Origin: Pararobbsia alpina
Lineage (GTDB): Bacteria; Pseudomonadota; Gammaproteobacteria; Burkholderiales; Burkholderiaceae
Direction of reading: 5' to 3'
Length of the DNA stretch: 64,000 bases
NCBI RefSeq assembly: GCF_902859895.1
Contig: NZ_CADIKM010000003.1
Span: 310,001-374,000, forward strand
The position numbers and the translations under genes are program-made. The notes beneath the pieces are model-generated. The model did no database searches, was not told the DNA's origin, and was given only the letters and a program-made list of their open reading frames with translations. Numbering within the stretch: the stretch's first letter is position 1; each line of letters begins with the position of its first letter. Positions 45,242 to 55,029 of the stretch are shown here, piece after piece.

Positions 45242-46795
45242 CTAGAGCTGAAGTGCGTTAGTCAAATCGCCCATCGGCTCACCGCCGTTCGCGGTCAGCG
45301 CCGCGTCGCGTGAGACCAAGCCCGGCAACGGCTGCAGCGAATAGCGTCTCGTGATCAGGCGCAGGATCGACGTCGTGTCGTACTGCGTGTGATCGACAAA
45401 GACCTTCTTCGCAAATGGCGAAATGACCAGCGCCGGAATCCGCGTACCCGGGCCCCAGCGATCGCCCTTCGGCGGCGCGACGTGATCCCAGAAGCCGCCG
45501 TTCTCGTCATAAGTCACGACGACGACCATGTTCTCCCACTGCGGGCTCTTTTGCAGGTGTTCGATCACGTCGGCGATATGCGCGTCACCCGAGGCGACAT
45601 CGGTATAACCCGCGTGCTCGTCCAGATTGCCCTGTGGCTTGTAGAAGCTCACTTGCGGCAACGCGCCCGCATCGATCGCCCTGATGAACTCAGAACCGTT
45701 CAGGCCGCCGTCGAGCAAGTGCTCCGCGCGATTCGCCGTGCCCGGCGCGAGATCGGCGAAGTAGTTGAACGGCTGGTGATGCGTCTGGAAGTTGGGCACC
45801 ATGGTCAAACTGTTGATCACCATGCGATGCGTGAGCGCGACATCCCATGCGCCGCCGTACCAGGCCCACGAGACCTTCGCGTCGTTGAGCAGGTCGCCGA
45901 TATGCGTTTGCGTTTGCGGCGGCAACGTCGTTGGCATGCCCGGGTCCGCCAGTCTCGGATCCCCGCCCACTGGCGGCGGATTGTAGCTTGGCTGATACGG
46001 AGGCTGCATTGTATTGATGGCGAAGAAATCCGGTGTCAGGTTGCCCGAATTCGCATACTTCGGAGCGCCTTCGAGGGCCGAGGAGGGTGAGGACCTGGCG
46101 AGCGTCAACGTGACGCCATCCGGTTCCACCGCGGAGATCAAACCTGCCGCCACGCTGGTATCCGCATACGGGTACGTCGGCGTGCAGGCACAGACGAGCC
46201 ATTGGTGATTCAGGAACGATCCGCCGAAAGCGCTCATGAAGAAATTGTCGGCCAGCGTGTACTGCTGCGCGATCTTGTAGAGCGGCAACGTGTCGGCATT
46301 CGTCGTGTAGTGGCCCATCACGAAAGCGCCTGAATTGGCCCAGGCGGCGAACATATCGTTCTTGCCACCGTGGATCTGCATCTGGTTCTCGTAGAAACGG
46401 TGGTAGAGATCTCGCGTCATCACCGACAACGGCAGGTTAAAGCCTGCCGAATCATCGATGGCGAACGGGCTGTTGGCGAGATTGACCGTCATCGCTTCTG
46501 TAACCGCGGGCGATACACCTATGCCGGTGAGACCGCCCCGGATCGGCGGCAAAGTCGGCAAGACACTCCCGTCGCGGTCGAACTGCCGCGCGTCGGCCGC
46601 CGTGACCTTTTGCAGGCCGTTGGCACCCGGGTAATTGCCGTACAGATTGTCGAAGCTACGGTTTTCCGCGTAGATGACGACGATGTTCTTCACCGCTGAC
46701 AGATCCGCCTCGTGTTCGCCATTGCCGCCGCAGGCGCACAGGCCTGTGGCGATCAGCACGGTGAGCGGCGCGGTAATGATGAGTTTCCTGTTCAT
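45242..46795 (-). CDS. Acid phosphatase / phospholipase C-like lipoprotein (AcpA type)
   Basis: The 517-residue exported protein belongs to the alkaline-phosphatase-fold phosphoesterase family (AcpA/phospholipase C). A hydrophobic leader ends near GLCACGGNG, which could be a lipobox. The domain opens with VIYAENRSFDNLYGNYPGANG, the family metal-binding and nucleophile region, and continues with FMSAFGGSFLNHQWL, VVTYDENGGFWDHVAPP and the C-terminal DHTQYDTTSILRLI. It would cleave phosphomonoesters or phospholipid head groups in the periplasm or at the surface. ATG 46795 is chosen over an upstream frame extension that lacks a signal. A partial second copy lies upstream. Confidence 0.85.
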   Translation of the reverse strand: MNRKLIITAPLTVLIATGLCACGGNGEHEADLSAVKNIVVIYAENRSFDNLYGNYPGANGLQKVTAADARQFDRDGSVLPTLPPIRGGLTGIGVSPAVTEAMTVNLANSPFAIDDSAGFNLPLSVMTRDLYHRFYENQMQIHGGKNDMFAAWANSGAFVMGHYTTNADTLPLYKIAQQYTLADNFFMSAFGGSFLNHQWLVCACTPTYPYADTSVAAGLISAVEPDGVTLTLARSSPSSALEGAPKYANSGNLTPDFFAINTMQPPYQPSYNPPPVGGDPRLADPGMPTTLPPQTQTHIGDLLNDAKVSWAWYGGAWDVALTHRMVINSLTMVPNFQTHHQPFNYFADLAPGTANRAEHLLDGGLNGSEFIRAIDAGALPQVSFYKPQGNLDEHAGYTDVASGDAHIADVIEHLQKSPQWENMVVVVTYDENGGFWDHVAPPKGDRWGPGTRIPALVISPFAKKVFVDHTQYDTTSILRLITRRYSLQPLPGLVSRDAALTANGGEPMGDLTNALQL

Positions 46796-46959
46796 TCCAA
46801 TCTCTCTTTCTGGGGTACCGGCGTGGTGTCGAGAGATGCTCGACCCCTTCACCGGGACAGGAAGTCTAGAAAGGAAATTTGACGTGAATGTGTAATGTAA
46901 TTGTTAGATAAAAGCAATGTTTTTGATAGAAATGCGTGCTCACGTCGATGACATATTCA

Positions 46960-47335
46960 CGGAGCGGATGTCGTCCGACGAGGTTTCTGTCGCTGCGTCT
47001 GAAACTGTCTTGATCAAAAAAAGAAGAGCAGCCGAGGCTGCCCTTCTTTTCTTCGTCTTGAGCCTGAGAAACCTCAGGCGTCTGGCTAGAACTGAAGCGT
47101 GTTGGTCAGGTCAGCCATCGGCTGAGCGCCTTTCGCCTTCAGCGCCTCATTGCGCGAGACCAGGCCCGGCAACTGCGGCAGCGAATAGCGCTTCGTGATC
47201 AGGCGCAGGATCGACGTCGTGTCGTACTGCGTGTGATCGACAAAATCATTCAATTCCCTCTTGTCATGAGGGTGCGGGCGTACCGTCGAGTGGCGCTCGA
47301 TTCTTTCGCCGGAGATGAAAGAATAGAAAGGTCAT
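46960..47335 (-). repeat. Partial tandem duplicate of the plsC-end / phosphatase locus
   Basis: Sequence from 46960 repeats, in the same order and orientation, the plsC 3' end (ATGTCGTCCGA block), the terminator hairpin and the last codons of the phosphatase gene found at 45108-45400. From 47247 to 47335 it then repeats the phosphatase start-codon region and upstream sequence seen at 46793-46905. The phosphatase middle, about 1.4 kb, is missing from this copy. Identity is high but not perfect, so the duplication is not recent. Confidence 0.8.
47086..47249 (-). pseudogene. Second phosphatase copy, internally deleted
   Basis: The last 51 codons of a phosphatase paralogue (VDHTQYDTTSILRLI through DLTNTLQF and stop) are joined directly to a start-codon region at 47247-47249 like that of the intact gene. 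The junction is out of frame. Over the retained part it differs from the intact gene at scattered codons, for instance KRYSLPQLPG versus RRYSLQPLPG. Confidence 0.75.
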
Positions 47336-47524
47336 TTGACATATATGTGTAAGATACGTATACGGTCAGTAATGTTGTTGATGGGTAAGTGTAGTCACGG
47401 TACTGACATATCCACGACATACGCTGCGACTTCCATCTTTGCCGTCGGCCCTTATATGTCCGCTCTCATGCGCTGTTCGTTGTCGTATCTTCAAGGACGA
47501 AATCTTGTAAAGCCCTTGTCCGTC

Positions 47525-48017
47525 ATGGGGTACATGTTCATGATGGCCAGTGCGGTGGTTCTGGTCGGGATGATGAGCGGGTGCGATTCACACGCGGGGA
47601 CGGTGACAACTGGCGCCGGAGGCGCGGTCATATCGCAGTCAAGGAATAATGATTCCGTAAGTAATGACCATCGCGCCCAGTCACGGGCGGAGGTTTTCAA
47701 GTCTTTCAATGGCATGACGGTCATGGGCGAGAAGATGTTCATGGACCCTGCCCTGTCCGGGTCGGGCCTGTTGTGAAGGGGCAGGTGCGCAAGTTTGACG
47801 ACTTGCCTAACAGTACTGGGGGAACTTGAATACCGAAGCGCCGTTTGCCCGGAAGCGGGGCGATCAGCCTGCGATGAATGAGGCGGAGATCAAGGATGTG
47901 GTGGCGTTTTTGGGGACGTTGACGGATGTGTATGAGGTCGGCGTGCAACGCACCGTGCAACCGTCTACACAGAGTGGTACCGCGGTCTCGGAGGGACTTG
48001 GCGCAGTTGGGAAATAG
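47525..48017 (+). pseudogene. Cytochrome c peroxidase gene with haem region deleted
   Basis: The 5' part encodes a lipoprotein-type leader (VVLVGMMSGC) and FNGMTVMGEKMFMDPALSGSG, the usual start of a MauG/CcpA-type di-haem peroxidase. After a stop at 47776 the reading continues in other frames as RKFDDLPNSTGG and LNTEAPFARKRGDQPAMNEAEIKDVVAFLGTLTDVY, the C-terminal end of the same family. Both CxxCH haem sites and some 200 or more intervening codons are absent. It is therefore a dead gene with an internal deletion plus frameshifts. Such peroxidases often neighbour AcpA-like phosphatases. Confidence 0.8.
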
Positions 48018-48131
48018 CGCCGCGATTCTTGGCGCGCTCAGTTGCAGGCGGACCAACCACAGGGATATCATTCAATTTTCTCAGTTCGAAATCGTGGACT
48101 GTCGAGCAATCCAATTGATGAATTCCCCTGC

Positions 48132-50003
48132 ATGACAAAAAATGTTACCTCTAATTCGAGAGGTCTTCCTTCGCTTTGCGGGCGAATCAAAAACATAGAC
48201 TTGAACTCGTCTCGTGCCTTGTTTTGGTCCAGGATTTTTGTACCCTTGGCTTTCGGGTTTTATTCACTATATCTGGGTGCCGACTCCAACTATGATTTAC
48301 GTAACTACCATCTTTACAACCCGTTTGCATGGCTCAACAACAAGCTCCTGATAGATTTCGCGCCTGCCGGCATGCAGACGTACTTCAACCCGATGCTTGA
48401 TTTGTTGCCGTATTGGATGAACAGGCATCTCCCATCTAGAGTGGTTGGATTTTTTTTGGGGATGTTGCACGGGACGAGCTTCGTACTGCTGCTCGAAATC
48501 GCACGCCGTTCGCAGCCATCCCATTTTTTCGCCCATAACGGCAACCGCGCGCCGATCTTGATCGCTGCAGCCGGTTGTTTAACGGCGAACTTCCTTTCTG
48601 GAATTGGCAATTCCATGGGTGACGATACGACTGCGCTCTTTATCTTGAGTGGGGTGCTTGTTGTTGTCGCCAACTGGGATCTAATTGGAAAAGCGACGCT
48701 CAAAGCTTACCTGATGGTGCTTGTAAGCGGCGTTTTTGTTGGTTTGGGGGCTGGACTAAAGCTCACGAATGTCCCTTACGCGGCGGCCTTATGTTTGAGT
48801 CTGCTCTGCTATCCCACGCGTGTACTTGGACGATTGCGGCTGTCTTTCTTGTTCGGCCTCGGCACGGTGGCAGGTTTTGCAATGTCGGGCGGCTATTGGC
48901 TGTTCCACATGTGGGAAATTTTTGGCAATCCACTTTACCCTCAATATGGGGCTATATTTCATAATCCGTATGCGCAGTCAATAGGGAAAGCCGATTTGCG
49001 CTGGGGCGCACATGGCTTGTTGGAGATTGTCTTTTGGCCGTTCATCCTCGCGGCGAATTCTCATCGGGTGAGCGAGCTAACTGTCCGGCAAATCATCTGG
49101 CCTATCGTTTACATTCTGTTCTGTTGGTGGGCGGTTAGCGCGCTTGTTGCGCGATTGAAAAGAACGCCCCGGGCGCATTTGGAGCCACGCGCGCGCTTCA
49201 TAATATTCTTTGTTGGACTAGGGTTTTTGCTCTGGATGGGGTTGTTTAGTATCTATCGGTACATCGTCCCCATTGAAGTGTTAGCGCCGCTTGTTGTCGT
49301 GTTGTTGCTGAACCACTTATTGACACAAACAAAGGTATTGCGAGCAAGTTTCGCCTTGCTCGGCGTAGCAACGGCCCTGGTGATAACCGGTGGTTATCAG
49401 ACCTGGGGGCATGAAGGCTGGGCAGATCCTCTCTACCACGCTCAGGTGCCGGTGCTCGATCATCCGGAGCGCACGACGATTATCACTGCCGGGGGCGAAG
49501 CAGGGTGGGGTTGGCTTACGACGCTATTTCCACCCACTGTCGCATTCGCACAGATCGAGAGCAGCTTCCCTGCAACCACTGCCTTTAACGATCGGATTCG
49601 GACTATGTCGAAGGCGCGAGGAGGACCAATTTACGCATTGATTAAGGGTAGTTATAATTTCAGAATTGATAATATCGCGAATGCAAATAGGTTCGTTGAT
49701 GCTGTCGGATTCGCCGGAACGGCGAGGGGATGTGGCATTCTCGCAGCAACGATTGCTCGGTTTCATCTGCACGCACGCGTGGCGCCGGCTTCCGCGACTT
49801 CAAGAACTTGCCAACTTGAGCTAAGGGCCGATGACGTGCACGATACTGTTGCAGAAAACCGAGCACTCGCCATAGCGGCGGCTGCAGCTTACAGCCGCGA
49901 AGGTTTTCTCCTGAACGCAGGGACTTGTGTGCAGTTTGGCGCAGGTATCGGCAAGGGTAGAGAGGTATATCAGTTGTGCCGACTGTCACTCAGTGGAGCT
50001 TAG
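48132..50003 (+). CDS. Polytopic membrane protein, GT-C-like (gtr-type module A)
   Basis: The 623-residue protein has about 10-12 transmembrane helices in the first 420 residues and a C-terminal periplasmic domain. The first loop, LGADSNYDLRNYHLYNPFAWL, contains the acidic pair position used by lipid-sugar-dependent GT-C glycosyltransferases. It lies upstream of a GT2 and a gtrA-type gene in the same direction, so it probably transfers a sugar from a polyprenyl carrier to a surface glycan. G+C is lower than in core genes. ATG 48132 is selected over in-frame upstream codons that extend into the peroxidase remnant. No specific family name is claimed. Confidence 0.7.
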   Translation: MTKNVTSNSRGLPSLCGRIKNIDLNSSRALFWSRIFVPLAFGFYSLYLGADSNYDLRNYHLYNPFAWLNNKLLIDFAPAGMQTYFNPMLDLLPYWMNRHLPSRVVGFFLGMLHGTSFVLLLEIARRSQPSHFFAHNGNRAPILIAAAGCLTANFLSGIGNSMGDDTTALFILSGVLVVVANWDLIGKATLKAYLMVLVSGVFVGLGAGLKLTNVPYAAALCLSLLCYPTRVLGRLRLSFLFGLGTVAGFAMSGGYWLFHMWEIFGNPLYPQYGAIFHNPYAQSIGKADLRWGAHGLLEIVFWPFILAANSHRVSELTVRQIIWPIVYILFCWWAVSALVARLKRTPRAHLEPRARFIIFFVGLGFLLWMGLFSIYRYIVPIEVLAPLVVVLLLNHLLTQTKVLRASFALLGVATALVITGGYQTWGHEGWADPLYHAQVPVLDHPERTTIITAGGEAGWGWLTTLFPPTVAFAQIESSFPATTAFNDRIRTMSKARGGPIYALIKGSYNFRIDNIANANRFVDAVGFAGTARGCGILAATIARFHLHARVAPASATSRTCQLELRADDVHDTVAENRALAIAAAAAYSREGFLLNAGTCVQFGAGIGKGREVYQLCRLSLSGA

Positions 50004-50056
50004 TGCGCTTACTAACGTAAAATATATTGCACGCTCTACCGACCCGAACCCAACTG

Positions 50057-51007
50057 ATGCACGTAAATGCCGCTGTCCGTGTCGCCGTCCTGATACCTTG
50101 CTTCAACGAAGCTGCAACCGTTGCTGCCGTGGTCGGTGCCTTTCGTCAACACCTTCCAGGGGCCACGATCTACGTTTACGACAACAACTCGCAGGACGAC
50201 ACGAAAGAGGTCGCCATACGTGCCGGTGCTGTCGTGCGCTCCGCCGCATATCAGGGCAAGGGCAACGTTATTCGGCGTATGTTCGCGGACGCGGAAGCGG
50301 ACGTTTATGTGCTCGTGGATGGCGATGGGACATATCACGCGGGGGATGCGCCGCGCCTTGTGAGCAAACTGCTGCAAGAGGGCCTTGATATGGTGGTCGG
50401 CGCTCGCGTGTCCGAGGAGCAGGCGGCCTACCGTGCAGGCCATCGTTTTGGCAACGTCATGCTCACGCAGGTTGCCGCAACGATCTTCGGCCGCTCGTTC
50501 ACTGACATGCTATCTGGGTACCGTGTGTTTTCCCGGCGCTATGTGAAGTCGTTCCCAGCCCATTCATCGGGCTTCGAAACTGAAACCGAGCTGACGATTC
50601 ATGCGCTGGAGCTTCGCATGCCGGTAGCGGAAATGGAGACACCTTACTCATCGCGCCCGGAAGGCTCTGAGAGCAAGTTGAGCACGTACCGCGACGGCTG
50701 CCGGATCCTGCTGATGATCTTGAAGCTGTTTAAAGCCGAGAAGCCCCTACTATTCTTCTCGATCGGCTTCGGGATATGCACGCTTGTATCGCTGTTGCTT
50801 GCCCTGCCGCTGCTGGATACATACCTCCAGACCGGGCTTGTGCCGCGCCTGCCCACAGCGCTTCTGTGCGTGGCTTTGATGCTGTTTGGGGCGATCTTGC
50901 TGGTGTGCGGCATCGTGCTTGATACCGTCACGCGTGGGCGCTCCGAAGCGAAGCGCTTTGCGTATCTGTCTGTGCCCGCGACAGTTAGCCAGGATCCACG
51001 TGAATAG
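50057..51007 (+). CDS. GT2 polyprenyl-phosphate glycosyltransferase (module A)
   Basis: The 316-residue product is related to dolichol-phosphate-mannose-synthase/GtrB. The N-terminal GT-A domain shows VAVLIPCFNEAATVAAVVGAF, IYVYDNNSQDDTKEVA, YVLVDGDGTYHAGD and FTDMLSGYRVFSRRYVKSFP. Two C-terminal helices (LLFFSIGFGICTLVSLLLALPL, LLCVALMLFGAILLVCGIVL) anchor it. It would load a sugar onto undecaprenyl phosphate on the inner face. ATG 50057 is preferred to an in-frame TTG at 50027. It overlaps the following gtrA-type gene by 8 bases. Confidence 0.88.
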   Translation: MHVNAAVRVAVLIPCFNEAATVAAVVGAFRQHLPGATIYVYDNNSQDDTKEVAIRAGAVVRSAAYQGKGNVIRRMFADAEADVYVLVDGDGTYHAGDAPRLVSKLLQEGLDMVVGARVSEEQAAYRAGHRFGNVMLTQVAATIFGRSFTDMLSGYRVFSRRYVKSFPAHSSGFETETELTIHALELRMPVAEMETPYSSRPEGSESKLSTYRDGCRILLMILKLFKAEKPLLFFSIGFGICTLVSLLLALPLLDTYLQTGLVPRLPTALLCVALMLFGAILLVCGIVLDTVTRGRSEAKRFAYLSVPATVSQDPRE

Positions 51008-51404
51008 GGCGCGGCATGAGTTGCTTCGCTTTGGCGTAGCCGGTGTTGCGGGTTTTTTGGTCGACGCTGGAGTCCTATACCTCGGCCTGGCGATCGGACT
51101 CGGATACTTCGCCGGCCGCATCGTGTCGTTCCTGTGCGCGGTTTTCTGCACCTGGCAGATCAACAGGCGCTTCACGTTCGCAGGGTCGACAGCGGACGGC
51201 CCTGTCTGGTCCGAATGGTGGCGATACCTCGCCGCGATGTCTGCGGGAGGGGCGGTCAACTACGCCGCGTACAGCCTCGTCGTGCTGACGCTCAAAAGCG
51301 CTCTACTTCTGCCCCTCCTCTCCGTCGCAATCGGCTCGATGGCTGGCCTCGCCGTCAATTTCAGCGGCGCGAAGCTTTGGGTCTTCAAGCAACGGAGGGA
51401 ATGA
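51000..51404 (+). CDS. GtrA family membrane protein (module A)
   Basis: The 134-residue product has four transmembrane helices and the GtrA signature, including LLRFGVAGVAGFLVDAGVLYLGL, FLCAVFCTWQINRRFTF and LAVNFSGAKLWVF. GtrA proteins are thought to flip polyprenyl-phosphate sugars across the inner membrane. The start is GTG 51000, overlapping the GT2 gene. With the upstream GT2 and polytopic protein it forms a complete three-part gtr-type glycosylation module. Confidence 0.92.
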   Translation: MNRARHELLRFGVAGVAGFLVDAGVLYLGLAIGLGYFAGRIVSFLCAVFCTWQINRRFTFAGSTADGPVWSEWWRYLAAMSAGGAVNYAAYSLVVLTLKSALLLPLLSVAIGSMAGLAVNFSGAKLWVFKQRRE

Positions 51405-51446
51405 GTTTATGCCCCGCACAAAAATCCGGATAGATTCGATTGCCGC

Positions 51447-52307
51447 CTATTCTTCCACCATTGCCGAAGGTTCTGGCGCTCCACAGTCTACCTGCGTGAG
51501 TTGACGCTGCATGGGGTCCGCGGTCAGCCGGAGCGCCGACAACTGATTGCCCCAGACACAGCCACTATCCAGCGCGCAAAGGTTCGCACGTAGCTTCAGA
51601 CCCAATGCGGCCCAGTGCCCGAACACCACCGTGATGTCCTGCGTCTTGCGTTCGGGCACGTCGAACCACGCCAGGTAACCCGGCGGTGCGTCGTTGATGC
51701 CGCCGTTCGCCTTGAATTCCATCTTGCCGTCCGGGGCGCAGAAGCGCAGCCGGGTGAGCGCATTGACGACTACCCGCGTGCGGTCGTCGCCCGTCAGCTT
51801 GTTCGACCAACGCGTGGGCTCGTTGCCCCATAGATTTTTCAGGAATTGCTTCCACTTCGGGCCGCGCAGCTGTTCTTCGACCTCGGCCGCGAGCGCGAGT
51901 GTTTGCTCTGCAGTCCACTCGGGCAGCACGCCCGCATGCACCATCAGAAAATTATTCTCCAAGTGGGCAAGCGGCTGGCGGCGCAGCCAGTCGACGAGAT
52001 CGGGGAAGTCGGGGGCCGCCAGGATGTCGTCGAGCGTATCGCCCTTTTTCGGGGTGTGGACGCCGGCAGCGATGGCCAGCAGGTGCAGGTCATGATTGCC
52101 CAGGACCGTGGTGACCCGATCGCCGAGTTCGACGACGGCACGCAAGGTTGCCAGGGAGGCCGGACCTCGGTTGATAAGGTCGCCCGTCAGCCAGATGGGC
52201 GTCGAGGCAGACAGGTTCAGCTGCGTGAGGAGCCGGCTGAAGGCGTCGTGGCAGCCTTGGAGATCGCCGATGGCGACGGGGACTTCGGGGAGGGTCGGGT
52301 GGGTCAT
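51447..52307 (-). CDS. apaH: Symmetrical bis(5'-nucleosyl)-tetraphosphatase
   Basis: This 286-residue metallophosphatase hydrolyses Ap4A to two ADP. The calcineurin-like motifs are AIGDLQGCHDAF (GDxxG), TGDLINRGPASL (GDxxxRG), VLGNHDLHLLAI (GNHD), FLMVHAGVLPEW and VFGHWAALGL. ATG 52307 gives the family N-terminus MTHPTLPEVPVAIGD; a longer frame upstream lacks similarity. It is convergent with module A and divergent from rmlB. Confidence 0.95.
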   Translation of the reverse strand: MTHPTLPEVPVAIGDLQGCHDAFSRLLTQLNLSASTPIWLTGDLINRGPASLATLRAVVELGDRVTTVLGNHDLHLLAIAAGVHTPKKGDTLDDILAAPDFPDLVDWLRRQPLAHLENNFLMVHAGVLPEWTAEQTLALAAEVEEQLRGPKWKQFLKNLWGNEPTRWSNKLTGDDRTRVVVNALTRLRFCAPDGKMEFKANGGINDAPPGYLAWFDVPERKTQDITVVFGHWAALGLKLRANLCALDSGCVWGNQLSALRLTADPMQRQLTQVDCGAPEPSAMVEE

Positions 52308-52414
52308 GAACGCCAGGGATCGGGCTGAGTGGGTAAGAAAGTCGAAAGATACCTGCGAATGGGCCCGGCGGACTTTTTGATTGCCAATCTCAATGGGAGC
52401 CGCGCCCGGTTCCT

Positions 52415-52466
52415 TATAATAGAGCCCTTTTCGGGCAGGCATCGGACAACCTCAATGGAGGTTGTC
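52415..52466 (+). promoter_or_regulatory. rml operon promoter -10 and leader hairpin
   Basis: A perfect TATAAT lies at 52415-52420; no strong -35 is seen at 17 bases. In the transcript leader a 9-bp perfect stem, GACAACCTC/GAGGTTGTC, with a 4-base loop occupies 52445-52466, and a small GCCC/GGGC hairpin lies just before it. The rmlB start is 67 bases further on. The leader may control expression or mRNA stability. Confidence 0.55.
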
Positions 52467-52532
52467 GATCAGGAAGGAACTACATGGACATGGCAACGTG
52501 TCGATGTCCTCCCTGTCAAGACAAGGAACCCT

Positions 52533-53594
52533 ATGATTCTCGTGACGGGCGGAGCCGGCTTCATCGGGTCCAACTTCGTGCTGGATTGGCTGGCGCAAGA
52601 CGATGAAGGTGTGGTCAACGTCGATAAGTTGACGTATGCGGGCAACCTCAACACCCTCCGGTCGCTGCGCGACGATCCGCGGCATGTGTTCGTGCGCGCC
52701 GACATCTGCGACCGGGCCGCGCTCGACAGCGTCCTTGCCCAGCACAAGCCTCGCGCCGTCCTGCACTTTGCCGCAGAGAGCCATGTCGACCGCTCGATCC
52801 ATGGTCCTGCCGAATTCGTTCAGACCAACATCGTCGGTACGTTTACGCTGCTCGAAGCGGTACGTAGCTATTGGGGCACGCTGCCGCCTCTGAAACGCGA
52901 TGCTTTCCGCTTCCTGCATGTATCGACTGACGAGGTGTTCGGCTCCTTGGGCGCTGACGACCCCCAGTTTTCCGAAGCTACGGCGTACGCGCCGAACAGC
53001 CCGTACTCTGCTTCAAAGGCGGGGTCCGACCATCTGGTCCGTGCCTATCACCATACCTATGGTCTGCCTGTGCTAACCACCAATTGCTCGAACAACTACG
53101 GTCCGCATCACTTCCCCGAGAAGCTGATCCCGTTGATGATTCAACACGCGCTCGAAGGCAAGGCATTGCCGATCTATGGCGACGGCAAGAACGTGCGGGA
53201 CTGGCTGTATGTCAAGGATCATTGTTCGGCGATCCGCATCGTGCTCGCGAACGGGCGCCCCGGCGAAACGTACAACGTTGGCGGTTGGAACGAGAAGACC
53301 AATATTGAGGTCGTCGACACCCTCTGTGCGTTGCTCGATGAAATGAAACGCAAGGCAAGCGGTTCTTATCGTGAACAGATCTCGTACGTGACGGATCGGC
53401 CGGGGCATGACCGCCGTTATGCGATCGATGCACGCAAGCTCGAGCGCGAATTGGGGTGGAAGCCTGCGGAGACTTTCGAGACCGGTATGCGCAAGACTGT
53501 GGAGTGGTATCTGGTGAACGGAGAATGGGTGCGTGACGTGATGAGCGGCGAGTACCGCAAGTGGGTCGAAACCAACTATGCGCAACGTGGGTAA
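52533..53594 (+). CDS. rmlB: dTDP-glucose 4,6-dehydratase
   Basis: This 353-residue enzyme carries out step two of dTDP-L-rhamnose synthesis, after RmlA. The NAD-binding motif [15 protein letters not shown] opens the protein. The substrate segment [12 protein letters not shown], the active-site region [12 protein letters not shown] with Thr-Asp-Glu, and [20 protein letters not shown] containing YxxxK are intact. ATG 52533 is the family start; the frame upstream of it is leader. It is first in the four-gene rmlBACD operon. Confidence 0.97.
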   Translation: MILVTGGAGFIGSNFVLDWLAQDDEGVVNVDKLTYAGNLNTLRSLRDDPRHVFVRADICDRAALDSVLAQHKPRAVLHFAAESHVDRSIHGPAEFVQTNIVGTFTLLEAVRSYWGTLPPLKRDAFRFLHVSTDEVFGSLGADDPQFSEATAYAPNSPYSASKAGSDHLVRAYHHTYGLPVLTTNCSNNYGPHHFPEKLIPLMIQHALEGKALPIYGDGKNVRDWLYVKDHCSAIRIVLANGRPGETYNVGGWNEKTNIEVVDTLCALLDEMKRKASGSYREQISYVTDRPGHDRRYAIDARKLERELGWKPAETFETGMRKTVEWYLVNGEWVRDVMSGEYRKWVETNYAQRG

Positions 53595-53597
53595 ATC

Positions 53598-54473
53598 GTG
53601 ACGACACGCAAGGGAATCATTCTCGCCGGGGGCTCGGGCACACGGCTTTATCCGATCACGCTCTCCGTATCCAAGCAGCTGCTGCCGGTGTATGACAAGC
53701 CGATGATCTACTACCCGCTGTCGACACTAATGCTTGCGGGGATACGCGATGTGCTGATCATTTCGACACCGGCCGATACGCCGCGGTTTCAGGCGATGTT
53801 CGGTGACGGCGGTCAGTGGGGCATGAACATCGAGTACGCCGTGCAGCCTTCACCCGATGGTCTTGCGCAGGCCTTTCTGATTGGCCGGGAGTTTCTGGGC
53901 AACGATCCGGCGGCCTTGATCCTCGGCGACAACATTTTCTACGGCCATGATCTTCCGTCCAAGCTTCACCGGGCGAACACGACGTACGAGGGCGCGACCG
54001 TATTCGCCTACCATGTGCTCGATCCGGAGCGGTATGGCGTCGTCGAGTTTGACAAAGCGTTCCGTGCGTTGTCGATTGAAGAGAAGCCTGCACGTCCGCG
54101 TTCGAACTATGCGGTGACGGGCCTGTATTTTTACGACAACACCGTGTGCGACATGGCTGCCGGGCTCAAGCCGTCCGCACGTGGCGAGCTGGAGATCACC
54201 GACCTGAACTCGCTTTATCTGGAGCAGGGCAGGCTGAACGTTGAAATCATGGGACGCGGCTTCGCGTGGCTCGATACCGGTACGCACGATTCGCTGATCG
54301 AGGCAGGCAGCTTTATTGCCACACTGCAAAAGCGCCAGGGCCTCGTTGTCTCGTGTCCCGAAGAGATCGCCTATCGCAGCGGCTGGATCGACGCGGCACA
54401 ATTGCAGCAACTTGCTGCGCCGCTGGCCAAGAATGCTTACGGCCGCTATTTACAAAATCTCTTGTTGGATTAG
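53598..54473 (+). CDS. rmlA: Glucose-1-phosphate thymidylyltransferase
   Basis: This 291-residue enzyme makes dTDP-glucose, the first step to dTDP-rhamnose. The nucleotide-binding start [17 protein letters not shown], then [38 protein letters not shown] and [22 protein letters not shown] are diagnostic. The start is GTG 53598, 3 bp after the rmlB stop. Feedback inhibition by dTDP-rhamnose is known for the family. Confidence 0.97.
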   Translation: MTTRKGIILAGGSGTRLYPITLSVSKQLLPVYDKPMIYYPLSTLMLAGIRDVLIISTPADTPRFQAMFGDGGQWGMNIEYAVQPSPDGLAQAFLIGREFLGNDPAALILGDNIFYGHDLPSKLHRANTTYEGATVFAYHVLDPERYGVVEFDKAFRALSIEEKPARPRSNYAVTGLYFYDNTVCDMAAGLKPSARGELEITDLNSLYLEQGRLNVEIMGRGFAWLDTGTHDSLIEAGSFIATLQKRQGLVVSCPEEIAYRSGWIDAAQLQQLAAPLAKNAYGRYLQNLLLD

Positions 54474-54477
54474 ATTA

Positions 54478-55029
54478 ATGGCCATTACCGTAATTTCGAC
54501 TCCGCTCGACGGCGTGAAACTCATTGAACCCAAGGTTTTTGCCGATGCGAGGGGGTTCTTTTTCGAGAGCTTCAACGCGCGAGAATTCGCGGAGCAGACC
54601 GGCGAACAGGTCGAGTTCGTGCAGGACAATCATTCGCGTTCGTCAAAGGGCGTGTTGCGCGGACTGCACTATCAGATTCAGCATCCGCAGGGAAAGTTGG
54701 TGCGGGTGGCGGCGGGGGCGTTGTACGACGTGGTCGTCGATTTGCGTCGTTCGTCAACAACCTTTGGTCAATGGTACGGCGTCGAGTTGTCCGCCGAGAA
54801 CAAGCGGCAGCTCTGGGTGCCGGCGGGGTTTGCGCACGGCTTTGTGTCGCTTGTGGATGGTACCGAGATGCTCTATAAGACGACCGACTACTGGTACCCC
54901 GAGCACGAGCGCTCACTGTTGTGGAACGACCCGGCAATCGGCGTCGAATGGCCGGTCGATGGTGAGCCGCTGCTGGCCGGAAAGGACGCGGCGGGGGCGC
55001 GACTGGCCGTAGCGGAGGTGTTCGAGTGA
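54478..55029 (+). CDS. rmlC: dTDP-4-dehydrorhamnose 3,5-epimerase
   Basis: This 183-residue cupin enzyme carries out step three of dTDP-L-rhamnose synthesis. The catalytic region FVQDNHSRSSKGVLRGLHYQ contains the active His, and WVPAGFAHGFVSL and the Tyr-rich KTTDYWYPEHER are typical. The last base of its stop region overlaps the GTG start of rmlD. Confidence 0.97.
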   Translation: MAITVISTPLDGVKLIEPKVFADARGFFFESFNAREFAEQTGEQVEFVQDNHSRSSKGVLRGLHYQIQHPQGKLVRVAAGALYDVVVDLRRSSTTFGQWYGVELSAENKRQLWVPAGFAHGFVSLVDGTEMLYKTTDYWYPEHERSLLWNDPAIGVEWPVDGEPLLAGKDAAGARLAVAEVFE

